Positions 9,508 to 17,809 of a stretch of 64,000 nt of DNA are shown here, in pieces. Position numbers and translations under genes: made by a program. Under the pieces are notes generated by a model. That model was not told the DNA's origin. It was given only the letters and a program-made list of their open reading frames with translations, and ran no database searches. The first letter of the stretch is position 1, and each line of letters begins with the position of its first letter. The DNA lies in assembly GCA_965226245.1 (NCBI GenBank), contig CBDDCL010000015.1, positions 5,394,001-5,458,000 on the forward strand. Direction: 5' to 3'. This stretch comes from CBDCYS01 sp965226245 (GTDB taxonomy: Bacteria > Acidobacteriota > Terriglobia > Bryobacterales > UBA6623).

Positions 9508-9703
9508 AGTGGTTCTCCGTTTTCAATCAGCTCCGTGTAAGTCACGAACTTGAACGGATCAAAAACTGCACCGCGCTCCGTAGCCGATGGGCCGCTTGTT
9601 CCTTCAAATGTGTGATCTCAGTGTTGTTCGGGTCACGTGCTTCCGCAGCCAAGGCAATTCGCAACGCCAGGCGCAAACACGCTGACACCGCTCCGGCCGG
9701 GGA

Positions 9704-11161
9704 TCACAGTTCCACCGACTTCACCACCAGCATCTTGTCGATCTGCATGTCCTCGATGGTGTAGGGGATGCCGCCGACGCCGAGGCCCGACTCCCGCAGA
9801 CCGGCGAAGGGCATAGCATCCACCCGAAATGCTGTGTGGTCGTTCACCATCACGGCCGATGCGTCCAGCCGCCTGAACGCACGCAGCGCGGTGTCCAGGT
9901 CCCGCGTGAAGACTGCGGCCTGGAAGGCGACGGGCAGGTCGTTGGCCTGGGCGATAGCATGGTCCATGTCGTCGTAACCATAGACACAGACCACCGGGCC
10001 GAAAATTTCCTTACGGGTGACGGCTGCATCGGCGGGCGGATCGAGCAGCACGGTGCAGGCATACAGGCTCGGGCTCAGTGGATGGCCGCCGACGAGCCTT
10101 TCAGCGCCCGCCGACACCGCGGCCTCGACCCAGGCATGCACGCGTTTGGTCTCCGCGTGACGAATCAACGGACCGACCTCCGTCGTGGAATCGGTTGGGT
10201 CACCGATCTTCAGCCCCGCGGCGCCGTTCGCGAGTGACTCGGCGAACTCCCGTGCCGTGGCGCGGGGCAGAAAGACCCGCTGCACCGACACGCAGACCTG
10301 GCCCGCGTGGTAATAGCCGCCCTTGAGGATCGGGCCGAGCGCGTATCCCGGGTCCGCATCGTCAGCCAGGATCAGCGGCGCAGCACCGCCGTGCTCGAGG
10401 GCGCAGCGCACGCCGGGCGCCAGCTTGGAGCGGAGCATCCAGCCGATCTTCGCGCTGCCAATGAAGCTGAAGAAACCGACTCGGGCGTCGGTTACCAGCG
10501 CCTCCGCCACCGCGTTGCTCTCCGTTATCGCGACCTGGCACCAGTCCGGCGGCAAGCCGGCAGCGTGCAGGATGCGCGCGAAGCGCAGGCAGGACAGCGG
10601 CGTATCGCCCGCGGGCTTGACGATCACAGGGCAGCCGGCGGCCACCGCAGCGGCTACCTGGTGCACGATGAGATTCAGGGGGTGGTTGAATGCACTGACG
10701 GCGACCACCAAGCCAATGGGTTGCTTCTGGGTGAAAGCCAGGCGACCCGCGCCGCTGGGCGTCGTGCCCATGGGGATCACGTCCCCGGCGTTGCTGCGGA
10801 TGTGCTCGACGCAGATCCGGACGCCATCGATGGCGCGCGCGACTTCCACCTGAGAGTCCGCCAGTGGTTTGCCGCCCTCTCGGGCCGCCTCGATCGCCAA
10901 CAGGTCCGCGTGCTCGCTCATGATCGCGGCGGTGCGCTCCAGAATGGCGACGCGCTCAGCCAGCGGCAGCCAACCATCCTGGTCCCGGTACAGCCCGTAG
11001 GCTACGTTGAGGGCGTCGTCGACCTGGGCGAGACCGGATGTCTCGACCTCGGCGATTGGCGTGCCGTCGTAGGGCGCGGTGACGGTATCGATGCCGGCGG
11101 GTGCCCGGCTCTTGCCGAGCAGGAGCGGCCAGCGGTCCGGGTTCAGCTCTAGATCGTGCAT
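9704..11161 (-). CDS. NAD(P)-dependent aldehyde dehydrogenase
   Basis: A 485-residue cytosolic enzyme of the ALDH superfamily, oxidising an aldehyde to the acid. The general base E256 lies in CALEHGGAAP and the catalytic C290 in HAGQVCVSVQR, 34 residues apart as usual. The family motifs AFNHPLNL, KPAGDTPLS and the C-terminal MPFAGLRESGLGVGG are present, and length is normal. The overall sequence is closest in feel to lactaldehyde or phosphonoacetaldehyde dehydrogenases (the FRVDAMPFAG ending), but the substrate is not fixed by sequence. The DinB-like gene follows 15 bases further on from its start side and could share a transcript. Frame intact, unlike the neighbours to its left. Confidence 0.9.
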   Translation of the reverse strand: MHDLELNPDRWPLLLGKSRAPAGIDTVTAPYDGTPIAEVETSGLAQVDDALNVAYGLYRDQDGWLPLAERVAILERTAAIMSEHADLLAIEAAREGGKPLADSQVEVARAIDGVRICVEHIRSNAGDVIPMGTTPSGAGRLAFTQKQPIGLVVAVSAFNHPLNLIVHQVAAAVAAGCPVIVKPAGDTPLSCLRFARILHAAGLPPDWCQVAITESNAVAEALVTDARVGFFSFIGSAKIGWMLRSKLAPGVRCALEHGGAAPLILADDADPGYALGPILKGGYYHAGQVCVSVQRVFLPRATAREFAESLANGAAGLKIGDPTDSTTEVGPLIRHAETKRVHAWVEAAVSAGAERLVGGHPLSPSLYACTVLLDPPADAAVTRKEIFGPVVCVYGYDDMDHAIAQANDLPVAFQAAVFTRDLDTALRAFRRLDASAVMVNDHTAFRVDAMPFAGLRESGLGVGGIPYTIEDMQIDKMLVVKSVEL

Positions 11162-11176
11162 TAGTCCTGCTCCCGA

Positions 11177-11779
11177 TCACGGGCGTTCGGTTGGTGGCTC
11201 GTCACCCGGACCGGGCAAGTGGCTCTTGCGGCCTCCTGCGGCTTCGCCTTCGAGCAGGGTGTCAAGATCTGGATAGGCGTAGATCACTGGCGCGTTGTTC
11301 TGCATCAGGCCACCGGTATCCGACGTCGGCCCATAGTTGCTATGAAGGTCGCGGTTGAGCATCCGAAGCATCGCCATCTGCTGGCCTCGGTGGTGGGATG
11401 TGTGCGCAATCCGCCGGACCACGACCCAAGCGCGTGACCGGATTGTATCGAAAAACCGGGTGTCCTCTTCCCACCAGGCTTCCTGCTTTGACTGCAACGC
11501 CTTCAGTCGTTTGTCTGAGTCCTCGGCGTACCGCCGAATGAACTCCAGCCGGGTCTCCTGGCCCGGCAGAGGGGGAGCATTCACGTCGATTCCGAGCATG
11601 GTGCTGAACCACAGGTCCTCGCTGACATGCTGATGGACCATGTGTTCGTGCACGCTTCGCCCACGGCGGTCCGTTGGGTGGGGGCGGAAGGGAAGATCCC
11701 CGTCGTGGAACATGCTCCAAACACTAAGCACTTTGAGGCGCTCTGTCGCGTAGGTCTCGATCAGAAACTGGTATCGCAT
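11177..11779 (-). CDS. DinB/YfiT-like four-helix metalloprotein
   Basis: About 200 residues from ATG 11779 (MRYQFLIETYATERL); the frame is open to 11845 but the extra 22 residues look unlike the family. Histidines in SVHEHMVHQHVSEDLWF and HTSHHRGQQMAMLR fit the three-His metal site of the DinB superfamily, whose members act as thiol-dependent transferases or stress proteins. A short Pro/Gly-rich tail follows the domain. It ends 15 bases before the aldehyde dehydrogenase start on the same strand, so cotranscription with that gene is likely. Precise activity unknown. Confidence 0.75.
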   Translation of the reverse strand: MRYQFLIETYATERLKVLSVWSMFHDGDLPFRPHPTDRRGRSVHEHMVHQHVSEDLWFSTMLGIDVNAPPLPGQETRLEFIRRYAEDSDKRLKALQSKQEAWWEEDTRFFDTIRSRAWVVVRRIAHTSHHRGQQMAMLRMLNRDLHSNYGPTSDTGGLMQNNAPVIYAYPDLDTLLEGEAAGGRKSHLPGPGDEPPTERP

Positions 11780-12115
11780 GGAATCAAGTTTTCTCCCTGT
11801 CGTATCACGTTCGAGGCGGCAGGTGAACCTCACCTCCATCATCAAGACTGCACCGGCTCGACATCAGCTCAATCCTCGAGAACTTCTTGGCCTGTTGGTC
11901 CGCAGCACATTTCATCCTCGGGCTCTGCTGTACGCTCCACCGGAATCCCGGCCTTTTTTAATCTATCCTGAAACCCTTCTCGCCATCCCGGCGATATTGA
12001 CTTGATGCGAATGGCTTTCTTGCAATCCTCCAGATTGTCCCGATCGAAGTAGTATAGGCGGCATATCTTCCGAACGCTCATCGCTTCCGGGTCTTTCTTA
12101 ACAAGCTCGATGCTA

Positions 12116-12647
12116 CCTGAATTATGCACAGATTCGCTTTGCGAGTGCGGCTGCGTTCGTAGCGGCTTGACGGCCGTCGTAAGGTGGGAGCTCGGCAACT
12201 GGTCTTTTGGCTTCTCCGTCCCCGGTTTCCCCTCCCGCCCAGAATCCGCGTCGGCAAAACCCCGCTCCGAAGTGGCGTGTTTCCAGTACGTTGCGGCCAG
12301 TGCATAAAATTTTATGCATAGCGCATAGCCAGGCTCTCAGATCAACGCCCTCTCGACTACCGGCGGCAAGCCGCCGTAGGGAGTCGGCTTCCTGCCGCGG
12401 AAGTTGTCAAGGCGTGGATGCCCCGATTTTATTGGGCTGCGAGACCGTCACGGCTGGGCCTTGTTTGACGGCCCTTTGGGAGCTATGCTGTTTTCGCTTG
12501 GTAACCATTTGGGTGACCTCCTTTGGGTTGGCTGGTGAAGCTGGAATCTTTGCCAGCCTACCTTTTTACCCCATGTTTTCGGGCGTTCCCCAATGGTCCC
12601 TTGCGGCTCAGCCCTCCTCAGATGCACCCCGCAATGCATAATTCAGG
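12116..12647. mobile_element. 532-bp non-autonomous transposable element (IS1380-like ends)
   Basis: Perfect 13-bp terminal inverted repeats, CCTGAATTATGCA at 12116-12128 and TGCATAATTCAGG at 12635-12647, flanked by a perfect 5-bp target duplication TGCTA (12111-12115 and 12648-12652). Ends beginning CCT and 4-5 bp duplications are known for the IS1380/ISEcp1 group, so that family is suggested. No transposase is encoded. A short frame with a strong ribosome site inside (12407-12508) may be the start of a deleted transposase, so this could be a deletion derivative mobilised in trans. Confidence 0.88.
12407..12508 (-). CDS. 33-codon open frame with strong ribosome site inside the 532-bp element
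   Basis: GGAGGT stands 7 bases before ATG 12508. The frame begins MVTKRKQHSSQRAVKQG and ends at 12407. The basic start and the good ribosome site suggest the 5' end of a transposase whose body was deleted; no homology can be shown from sequence alone. Confidence 0.35.
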   Translation of the reverse strand: MVTKRKQHSSQRAVKQGPAVTVSQPNKIGASTP

Positions 12648-13206
12648 TGCTATCGTCCGCGCCGACGCTGCCTTCTTCCAGTACACGGAAGTAAAAGCCG
12701 ACGAGGCAGCTCTGGAGGAACCTCTTGGGGAAATGAGGGTCCTCCATCTTGATACCGAGCCGGTAGCAAGGGACGCGCGGCTGGGTGACCTCGACGAGGG
12801 CATCGCCAACGCGAAAAACGTCACCCACATGGATTTCGTCTTCGTGCATACCCTCGACGGTGAAGTTCTCTCCGAACTGTGGAAACCTGAAGTCGTTTCG
12901 ACCGAGTTCGCGTCCCCAGTGTTCGTAGTTTTCAAGTGTGTAGACGCAAACCGCTTTGAAGGGGCCGCCGTGGCCCCGGAGATCTATTTGGCGGTCGCCG
13001 TCGAGATTCAACGTCCGAAGCATGACCCGGCCGCTCACTGGTTCTTTGAAGATGCCGGTGGCCACGGTCTTTCCCATGTAGGGAACCTCTTTCCCCATGG
13101 AGACACTTACCGAAAGTAGTTTCATGGCAGGGATTCCCTTTCGGAAGTCGGACTCGAAAGGCACCGACCTCCTCGACCAGTGTGGAACCTGTCTCGTCAG
13201 ACATCC

Positions 13207-14100
13207 CTATGTTGCGGCGACCGCCTGCACCTTGGTTGTCAAGAATTCGCGAATGCGGCTGGCAATGAAGTCGCCATCCTCTTCCAGTGCGAAGTGGCCT
13301 GTGTCGAGCAAGTGGAACTCGAGGTCGTTCAAGTCGCGTTTGTAGGGTTCGGCCCCTTCCGCCGGGAAGATATAGTCGCCCTTTCCCCAAACAATCAACG
13401 TGGGCGGTTGATGCTCCCGGAAGTAGGCTTGCCAGCTCGGATAGAGCGGCGGGTTGGAGCCGTAGTCATAGAACATCGCTAGCTGGATGTCCTGGTTGCC
13501 AGGACGGTCCAGCAGGTACTGGTCGTGAAACCAGTTGTCGGGAGAGATCGACTCGGGATTTCGGACACCGTTGGTGTACTGCCACTTGGTGGCATCGATC
13601 GTAAGCAGGCTGTCGCTCAAAACCTTGGCATTTGCTGGCGTCTTGTCTGCCCAGTAAGCCTTGATGGGCTCCCAAAAGTCGCGGAGCCCCTCGTCGTACG
13701 CATTGCCGTTCTGGACAATCAGCGATTCCACTCGTTCGGGGTGTTTGACTGCAAGCCGATACCCCACAGGGGCACCATAATCCATCAGATATACGCTGTA
13801 TTTTCTTAGGCCGAGCTTGTCGATCCACAGATCGATCACTTCCGCCATCCGATCGAAGGTGTAGTCGAACTCGTCCACCTTGGGCATCGAGCTGCTGCCA
13901 AAGCCGGGGTAGTCCGGGGCGACTAAATGGAACTGGTCCGACAGGGCCGGAATCAAATTCCTAAACATGTGGGAAGAGGTCGGGAAACCGTGAAGCAGAA
14001 GAATTGTCGGTGCGTCTTCCGGCCCCGCTTCACGATAGAAGATCTCCAGTCCGTCAACCTCGATAGTCTTGTGAAGTGTCGAAAAGATTGTCTGTGCCAT
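13207..14100 (-). CDS. Alpha/beta hydrolase with Asp nucleophile (haloalkane dehalogenase / epoxide hydrolase-like)
   Basis: About 297 residues from ATG 14100, preceded by GGAGG at 6 bases. Motifs: oxyanion-hole HGFP (37-40), PDYPGFGSS, the nucleophile elbow YLMDYGA with D107 in place of the serine of esterases, a late acidic residue region IVWGKGDYIFP and the catalytic His in LLDTGHFALEE. Asp at the elbow is the hallmark of haloalkane dehalogenases and epoxide hydrolases, which form an ester intermediate hydrolysed by the His-activated water. Which substrate is used cannot be decided; the full-length cap domain is present. A TATAAT-like box about 70 bases upstream (near 14171 on the minus strand) may be the promoter. 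Frame is intact. Confidence 0.85.
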   Translation of the reverse strand: MAQTIFSTLHKTIEVDGLEIFYREAGPEDAPTILLLHGFPTSSHMFRNLIPALSDQFHLVAPDYPGFGSSSMPKVDEFDYTFDRMAEVIDLWIDKLGLRKYSVYLMDYGAPVGYRLAVKHPERVESLIVQNGNAYDEGLRDFWEPIKAYWADKTPANAKVLSDSLLTIDATKWQYTNGVRNPESISPDNWFHDQYLLDRPGNQDIQLAMFYDYGSNPPLYPSWQAYFREHQPPTLIVWGKGDYIFPAEGAEPYKRDLNDLEFHLLDTGHFALEEDGDFIASRIREFLTTKVQAVAAT

Positions 14101-14133
14101 GCGTTTCCTCCGCGCGTGCCGGTCGGCTGTCAA

Positions 14134-14538
14134 GTCGTTCTCAAGCTAGGATGTGTCATCGCGCTACTGGATTATAAGTGCCTTTACACATTCTGGCTAC
14201 TCCACCAGCTATATAGGGCCAGCAGCCGTTTCGGATCCTGCAAGGCATCTACACGAGAATTCGTTCTATCTGGGTGAGCAGCCGGTTCAGCAAGTGCGGC
14301 TCGCGCCGCCTCGCGCAAAACCAACTCCATTCGTTGTAAAGACTATTTCTTTAGCGGCGTGAGGGTCACGATGCCGGCTCGAACAGGCGACACAATTTCA
14401 ATTTCACTTTATCAGCCCGTGGACGTGTTGTCGCGTCAGTCCGGGTGCCGCCTACTGTCTAGTCTGTATCGCTCTTCTCGTCCATCTCGCGTTCCGATTT
14501 GACGGGTTGAGGCGCCCCTCGCTTTCGAACTCGCGTTC
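14134..14538. other. Intergenic region between hydrolase and nitH
   Basis: About 400 bases with no supported gene. On the minus strand a TATAAT-like hexamer near 14171 could drive the hydrolase gene. The rest holds no clear terminator or repeat that I could identify. Confidence 0.4.
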
Positions 14539-15822
14539 CTAAGAGCCGATGGCGCCTTCGTTGAGCCGGCCCGCCGCTCGGGGCTGACGCACTCTCAGAT
14601 TCAAAGCGATGCGATCGGCCACGTGAGCGGCATCCTGTGCGATTCCCGAAAACCTGGCTGAACCCCAGGTGTACAGCCAAGGAAGCCCCAAGAAGTACAG
14701 CCCCCGCACGCCGGTGACGCCTCGTTTGTGACCGGGGTAGCCTTTTCCATCGAACACCGGAATCTCGATCCAACTGAAGTCCGGCTTAAACCCCGTGCAC
14801 CACACGATGGCGGTGATGCCGGCCTCGCCGCAGCCGAGTTCGAGAAGCGGGTTCGAGGGCTCCCAGACGGGCACATAAGGAGTTTCCTTTGGGGTGTCGA
14901 TCTGGTTCTCCTTGATGTAGTTGTCGATACTGGTCTTGATGCTTCCAGCCACCTCGTCCGCATAGTCGAGGTTTTCCTTCAGGTCGTTTCCAAACTTGAG
15001 AAAGCCGTTGCGGATATCTTTGAAGTGCCCGTACAGCCGCATGCCTTCCAGAGCCAGCTTCCGCAGGTCAATCTCGCGTCCGCCATCGCGGCCGGTAACA
15101 TAGTGATTTGTTTTGGTTCGGACGGTGTCTTTCTTTGGATGTTCATCGATCGGTAAATCGTAATAGCCCATCTCATCGAGCCAAGCGACAACGTCCTTGC
15201 CGCGGTACAGTCGCGGAGACCGGGGGGCGCTTCCAACCGAGAGGTGGACCTCCCTACCGGCTAAGTGCACATCTTCAGCAATCTGGCAACCAGACTGACC
15301 CGAGCCCACAACCAGTACGTTGCCCTCGGGCAAGGATTGGGGATTGCGGTACTCGGAGGAGTGCAACTGCATGATGCTGTCGGGAACCCGTTCGGCGGCC
15401 GCCGGCACGAGCGGCCGGAGGTAACCGCCTGTTGCAATCACCACCTGATCCGCCGTGTAGTCGCCCAGCGACGATGAGATTTCAAAAACCTCCTCGGCTT
15501 CACTTTGCCGAACTCGGGAAACCTCGACCCCTTCTTTCACCGGAGCCTCGAACGACTTGGCGTAGTCCTCGACATACTTCACGATTTCATCTTTCACCAT
15601 GAACCCGTGGGAGTCATCGCCTTGATAAGGAAAACCGGGAAGGCGGCACTGCCAGTTGGGCGTGACCAGGCAGAAGGAATCCCAGCGTTCGCTGCGCCAG
15701 GCATGCCCGATGCGGTTCCTTTCAAACACCAGATGATCCACGTTCCCTTGTTTCAGGTTGTAGCTCATGGCCAGGCCGGCCTGACCACCTCCGATTACGA
15801 TGACGGCATAGTGCTTGTTCAT
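14539..15822 (-). CDS. nitH: NIT1C cluster flavin-dependent oxidoreductase (MSMEG_0569 family)
   Basis: About 427 residues from ATG 15822 (MNKHYAVIVIGGG), with AAGGAGG upstream; a TTG at 15858 in frame is less likely. The FAD site GGGQAGLAMS is at the N-terminus. A second Rossmann motif, VVGSGQSGCQIAED, marks an NAD(P)H site in mid-protein, and ATGGYLRP and GLPWLYTWGSARF complete the flavin monooxygenase-like fold. It is the last gene of a seven-gene minus-strand operon (nitB to nitH) whose order matches the NIT1C clusters of Pseudomonas (nit), Mycobacterium (MSMEG_0566-0573) and Synechocystis (sll0783-0787). In Pseudomonas the cluster is needed for growth on cyanide as nitrogen source; NitH's own reaction is unknown. 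Frame intact. Confidence 0.88.
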   Translation of the reverse strand: MNKHYAVIVIGGGQAGLAMSYNLKQGNVDHLVFERNRIGHAWRSERWDSFCLVTPNWQCRLPGFPYQGDDSHGFMVKDEIVKYVEDYAKSFEAPVKEGVEVSRVRQSEAEEVFEISSSLGDYTADQVVIATGGYLRPLVPAAAERVPDSIMQLHSSEYRNPQSLPEGNVLVVGSGQSGCQIAEDVHLAGREVHLSVGSAPRSPRLYRGKDVVAWLDEMGYYDLPIDEHPKKDTVRTKTNHYVTGRDGGREIDLRKLALEGMRLYGHFKDIRNGFLKFGNDLKENLDYADEVAGSIKTSIDNYIKENQIDTPKETPYVPVWEPSNPLLELGCGEAGITAIVWCTGFKPDFSWIEIPVFDGKGYPGHKRGVTGVRGLYFLGLPWLYTWGSARFSGIAQDAAHVADRIALNLRVRQPRAAGRLNEGAIGS

Positions 15823-15934
15823 ACCGAAGCAGTCCTCCTTCACTTTGAACGCTGACAATTGCTCTCCCCGGCGCCGTCGGAAAGAAGCGAGTTGCCGAAT
15901 TTCGCTAGCTCCTCGGGTGCGAAAATAGGCTGGC

Positions 15935-16222
15935 TCATCCGGCCCGTTCGACGCTCAAAACCCGCACCGGCTCGTCGGCGCGAAAACGCCGAGCCTGAGA
16001 GAGAATCGCCTCTAGCTGTGCGGCGGCGCTCGTGCAATGAAAACCGAATTTGGCCTCCACCCTGTCGCTCGCCTTGCCGAGGGCCTCAGAGCTTCTGCTC
16101 ATGAGCTCCTCAACGGTCAACGTCGTGCCCGCCTCAAAATACTCTCCCACAATGGTCGAGGGTGAATAACATCGTGTAATTTCGCCATCCGGCCACTGAA
16201 TCTGAAAATAGACCTCAGGCAT
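15935..16222 (-). CDS. nitG: NIT1C cluster small protein (MSMEG_0570 family)
   Basis: 95 residues. Start ATG 16222 (MPEVYFQIQWPDG) overlaps the end of nitF by 8 bases (ATGCCTGA), indicating translational coupling. Recognisable by YFQIQWPDGEITRCYSPST and the helical ALGKASDRVEAKFGF segment typical of this family, which is found only in NIT1C clusters and was named after nitrogen-starvation response in cyanobacteria. No catalytic motif is visible and the function is not known. The frame is intact; a 112-bp gap precedes nitH. Confidence 0.85.
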   Translation of the reverse strand: MPEVYFQIQWPDGEITRCYSPSTIVGEYFEAGTTLTVEELMSRSSEALGKASDRVEAKFGFHCTSAAAQLEAILSQARRFRADEPVRVLSVERAG

Positions 16223-17174
16223 GCTTTTCCACTCGGGTGTCTTGCCGCCAAAAAACATGAGACTCGCCGTCAAGTTGAAGATCGAGGGCTTCCTCGGCCG
16301 TGATCTCACCCACAACCTTGCAGCAAAGCTGGTGACGAGTAAACAGGTCGATCACGCGGTCTCGGTTTCCGCGGGGCACGCTCAACAGGTACCCGAAGCT
16401 TGGGAAGCTGATGAGCCATTTCTCCACTTCAACGCCAGGCGGCATCGGCAATGCCCCCAGGTCGAGGGTCGCTCCCACGCGCGAGCACTCCAACAACATG
16501 AGCAGGGTCCCAATGATGCCTCCATTGCTTATGTCTTTCGCCGCTTTGCACCAGCGGCTCTCGGCGATGCGAGGCAACAATTCGATATTCTCGCGCAGCC
16601 TCTCCGGCGGCGTGTCCACGCTGGCGTTCCAGAACGGCTTGCCGGCTTGGTAGCGGGCATTGAGGTCTACCACCATCAACAGCTCGTCGCCCGGGCGCGC
16701 ATCGAAACTGGTCAGCAGGACGTTCGCCTTGCCCACAATGGAGGCCGCCAAGAAGACCGGACCGGGCTCGCGGGTAATCGTCGTGTGACCGCCCACGATC
16801 GGGACGCCATAGTCCCGCGCAGCGGCTGTCATTCCCTGCCACACCGGTTGTGCCGTTTCGTGGTCCGGGGTCCAGAGAACGTCGACCACGGCGAGAGGCC
16901 GGCCACCCATGGCGCAGACATCACTGATGTTCACCATCACCGCGCTATAGCCCGCGAACCAGGGGTCGTCGGCAACGAAGCTCTGCAGCAACCCCTCGGC
17001 CGCCAGCAACAAGAAACCCCCGGAAGGATCCGGCATAGCGGCACAATCGTCGCCCAACTGAGCCGCCCCTTGCGCGGCCTCCAGAGCAGGCGAGTAGGCC
17101 CTTCGGATTTTCAGCTTGTCCCCAATGGTGGCCGAACCGCGGAGAAATTCAATAATATCCTCGAATCGCGACAC
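16215..17174 (-). CDS. nitF: NIT1C cluster AIR synthase-related protein (sll0787 family)
   Basis: 319 residues resembling PurM/ThiL/HypE ATP-binding proteins: an acidic metal-nucleotide loop GDDCAAM near residue 70, MVNISDVCAMGGRPLAVVDVL, then PIVGGHTTI and the C-terminal ISNGGIIGTLLMLLE glycine-rich segment. PurM-fold enzymes activate a carbonyl or carboxylate oxygen by phosphorylation, so an ATP-dependent step is expected, but the substrate in this pathway is not known. In Mycobacterium the same domain is fused to the acetyltransferase; here they are separate genes 6 bases apart. It overlaps nitG by 8 bases. Confidence 0.88.
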   Translation of the reverse strand: MSRFEDIIEFLRGSATIGDKLKIRRAYSPALEAAQGAAQLGDDCAAMPDPSGGFLLLAAEGLLQSFVADDPWFAGYSAVMVNISDVCAMGGRPLAVVDVLWTPDHETAQPVWQGMTAAARDYGVPIVGGHTTITREPGPVFLAASIVGKANVLLTSFDARPGDELLMVVDLNARYQAGKPFWNASVDTPPERLRENIELLPRIAESRWCKAAKDISNGGIIGTLLMLLECSRVGATLDLGALPMPPGVEVEKWLISFPSFGYLLSVPRGNRDRVIDLFTRHQLCCKVVGEITAEEALDLQLDGESHVFWRQDTRVEKHA

Positions 17175-17180
17175 ACTGGT

Positions 17181-17798
17181 CTAGGCTACACGGTGAGGGG
17201 CGACGTCGTGCTCGGCGGGAGGATAGAAGTCGAGATCCGCCTCCATCTTGACGTGAGTGACTCCGTAAAGATCGACCTCGCCAAGCGGCTTCCAATGCAG
17301 TCTTTCAAAGAAGGCAGCGTTCTGTTGCTGCACGTGAGCGAGAAATGTCCGGCAGCCCAGCGCCTGCGCCGCGGACACGGCTTTGTAAATCAATCCCGCC
17401 CCGATGGAGCGCCCGCCATAGAAGTCCGGTTGACGATTGCGGATCGGGACACTGGAACTCAGCCGACGCAAATTGCGCAAGTTGCGGCGCACTCCCAGCC
17501 GGCTTCCCCACCACACTCCGGGCTCCCGCTCATCGATGCGCACAACGCCCGCCACCTCATCTTCCATGCCCATCACGAGCGACAGCGACACGATCGGAAT
17601 CATGGCGCGGTCGTATTCGTCCTCATCCGTTCCTTGAAAGATCTTCTGCTCCTCGCAAAAAACGGCTTGCCGCAGCCGCCAGAACCCGTCGAGTTCGGCC
17701 GGGGTTCGAGCAATCTTGAAAACAAAATCTCGCGGCTGGAATACGGGCGTCAAGAGGGGAAAGCCGGCCTGACCCGTGTCCACTTGATGCATGTCCAT
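17181..17798 (-). CDS. nitE: NIT1C cluster GNAT-family acetyltransferase (MSMEG_0567 N-terminal type)
   Basis: About 205 residues from ATG 17798, chosen because GGAGG stands 5 bases upstream. Family features: FWRLRQAVFCEEQKIF near the N-terminus, VAGVVRIDE and the acetyl-CoA binding region RSIGAGLIYKAVSAAQ, followed by FFERLHWKPLGE. It is predicted to transfer an acyl group from a CoA thioester to an amine. It sits 11 bases after nitD and 6 before nitF, so the order nitD-nitE-nitF is a tight transcription unit. Acceptor substrate unknown. Confidence 0.87.
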   Translation of the reverse strand: MDMHQVDTGQAGFPLLTPVFQPRDFVFKIARTPAELDGFWRLRQAVFCEEQKIFQGTDEDEYDRAMIPIVSLSLVMGMEDEVAGVVRIDEREPGVWWGSRLGVRRNLRNLRRLSSSVPIRNRQPDFYGGRSIGAGLIYKAVSAAQALGCRTFLAHVQQQNAAFFERLHWKPLGEVDLYGVTHVKMEADLDFYPPAEHDVAPHRVA

Positions 17799-17809
17799 TC
17801 GCTCCTCCG

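Larger units (their letters stand above)
11869..13125 (-). pseudogene. MOSC-domain protein split by a 532-bp element
   Basis: The N-terminal part (13125 to 12648) holds the MOSC core, including GRVMLRTLNLDGDRQ, DLRGHGGPFKAV and the conserved cysteine in PRVPCYRLG. It stops artificially at GADDST inside the element. The C-terminal part resumes at 12110 (IELVKKDPEAMSVRK, SPGWREGF) and ends at 11869. Deleting 12116-12647 plus one TGCTA repeat joins GADDS to IELVKK and gives exactly 240 codons, with the normal helical C-terminus of YiiM-like MOSC proteins. MOSC proteins handle molybdenum cofactor sulfur or reduce N-hydroxylated compounds. Start ATG 13125 is preferred over GTG 13164. The downstream piece alone would otherwise look like an unknown 109-residue gene. 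Confidence 0.9.

Noticed and set aside
12207..12641. 144-codon plus-strand gene
   Set aside because: Lies wholly within the 532-bp mobile element, reads through its terminal repeat, and has no family features.
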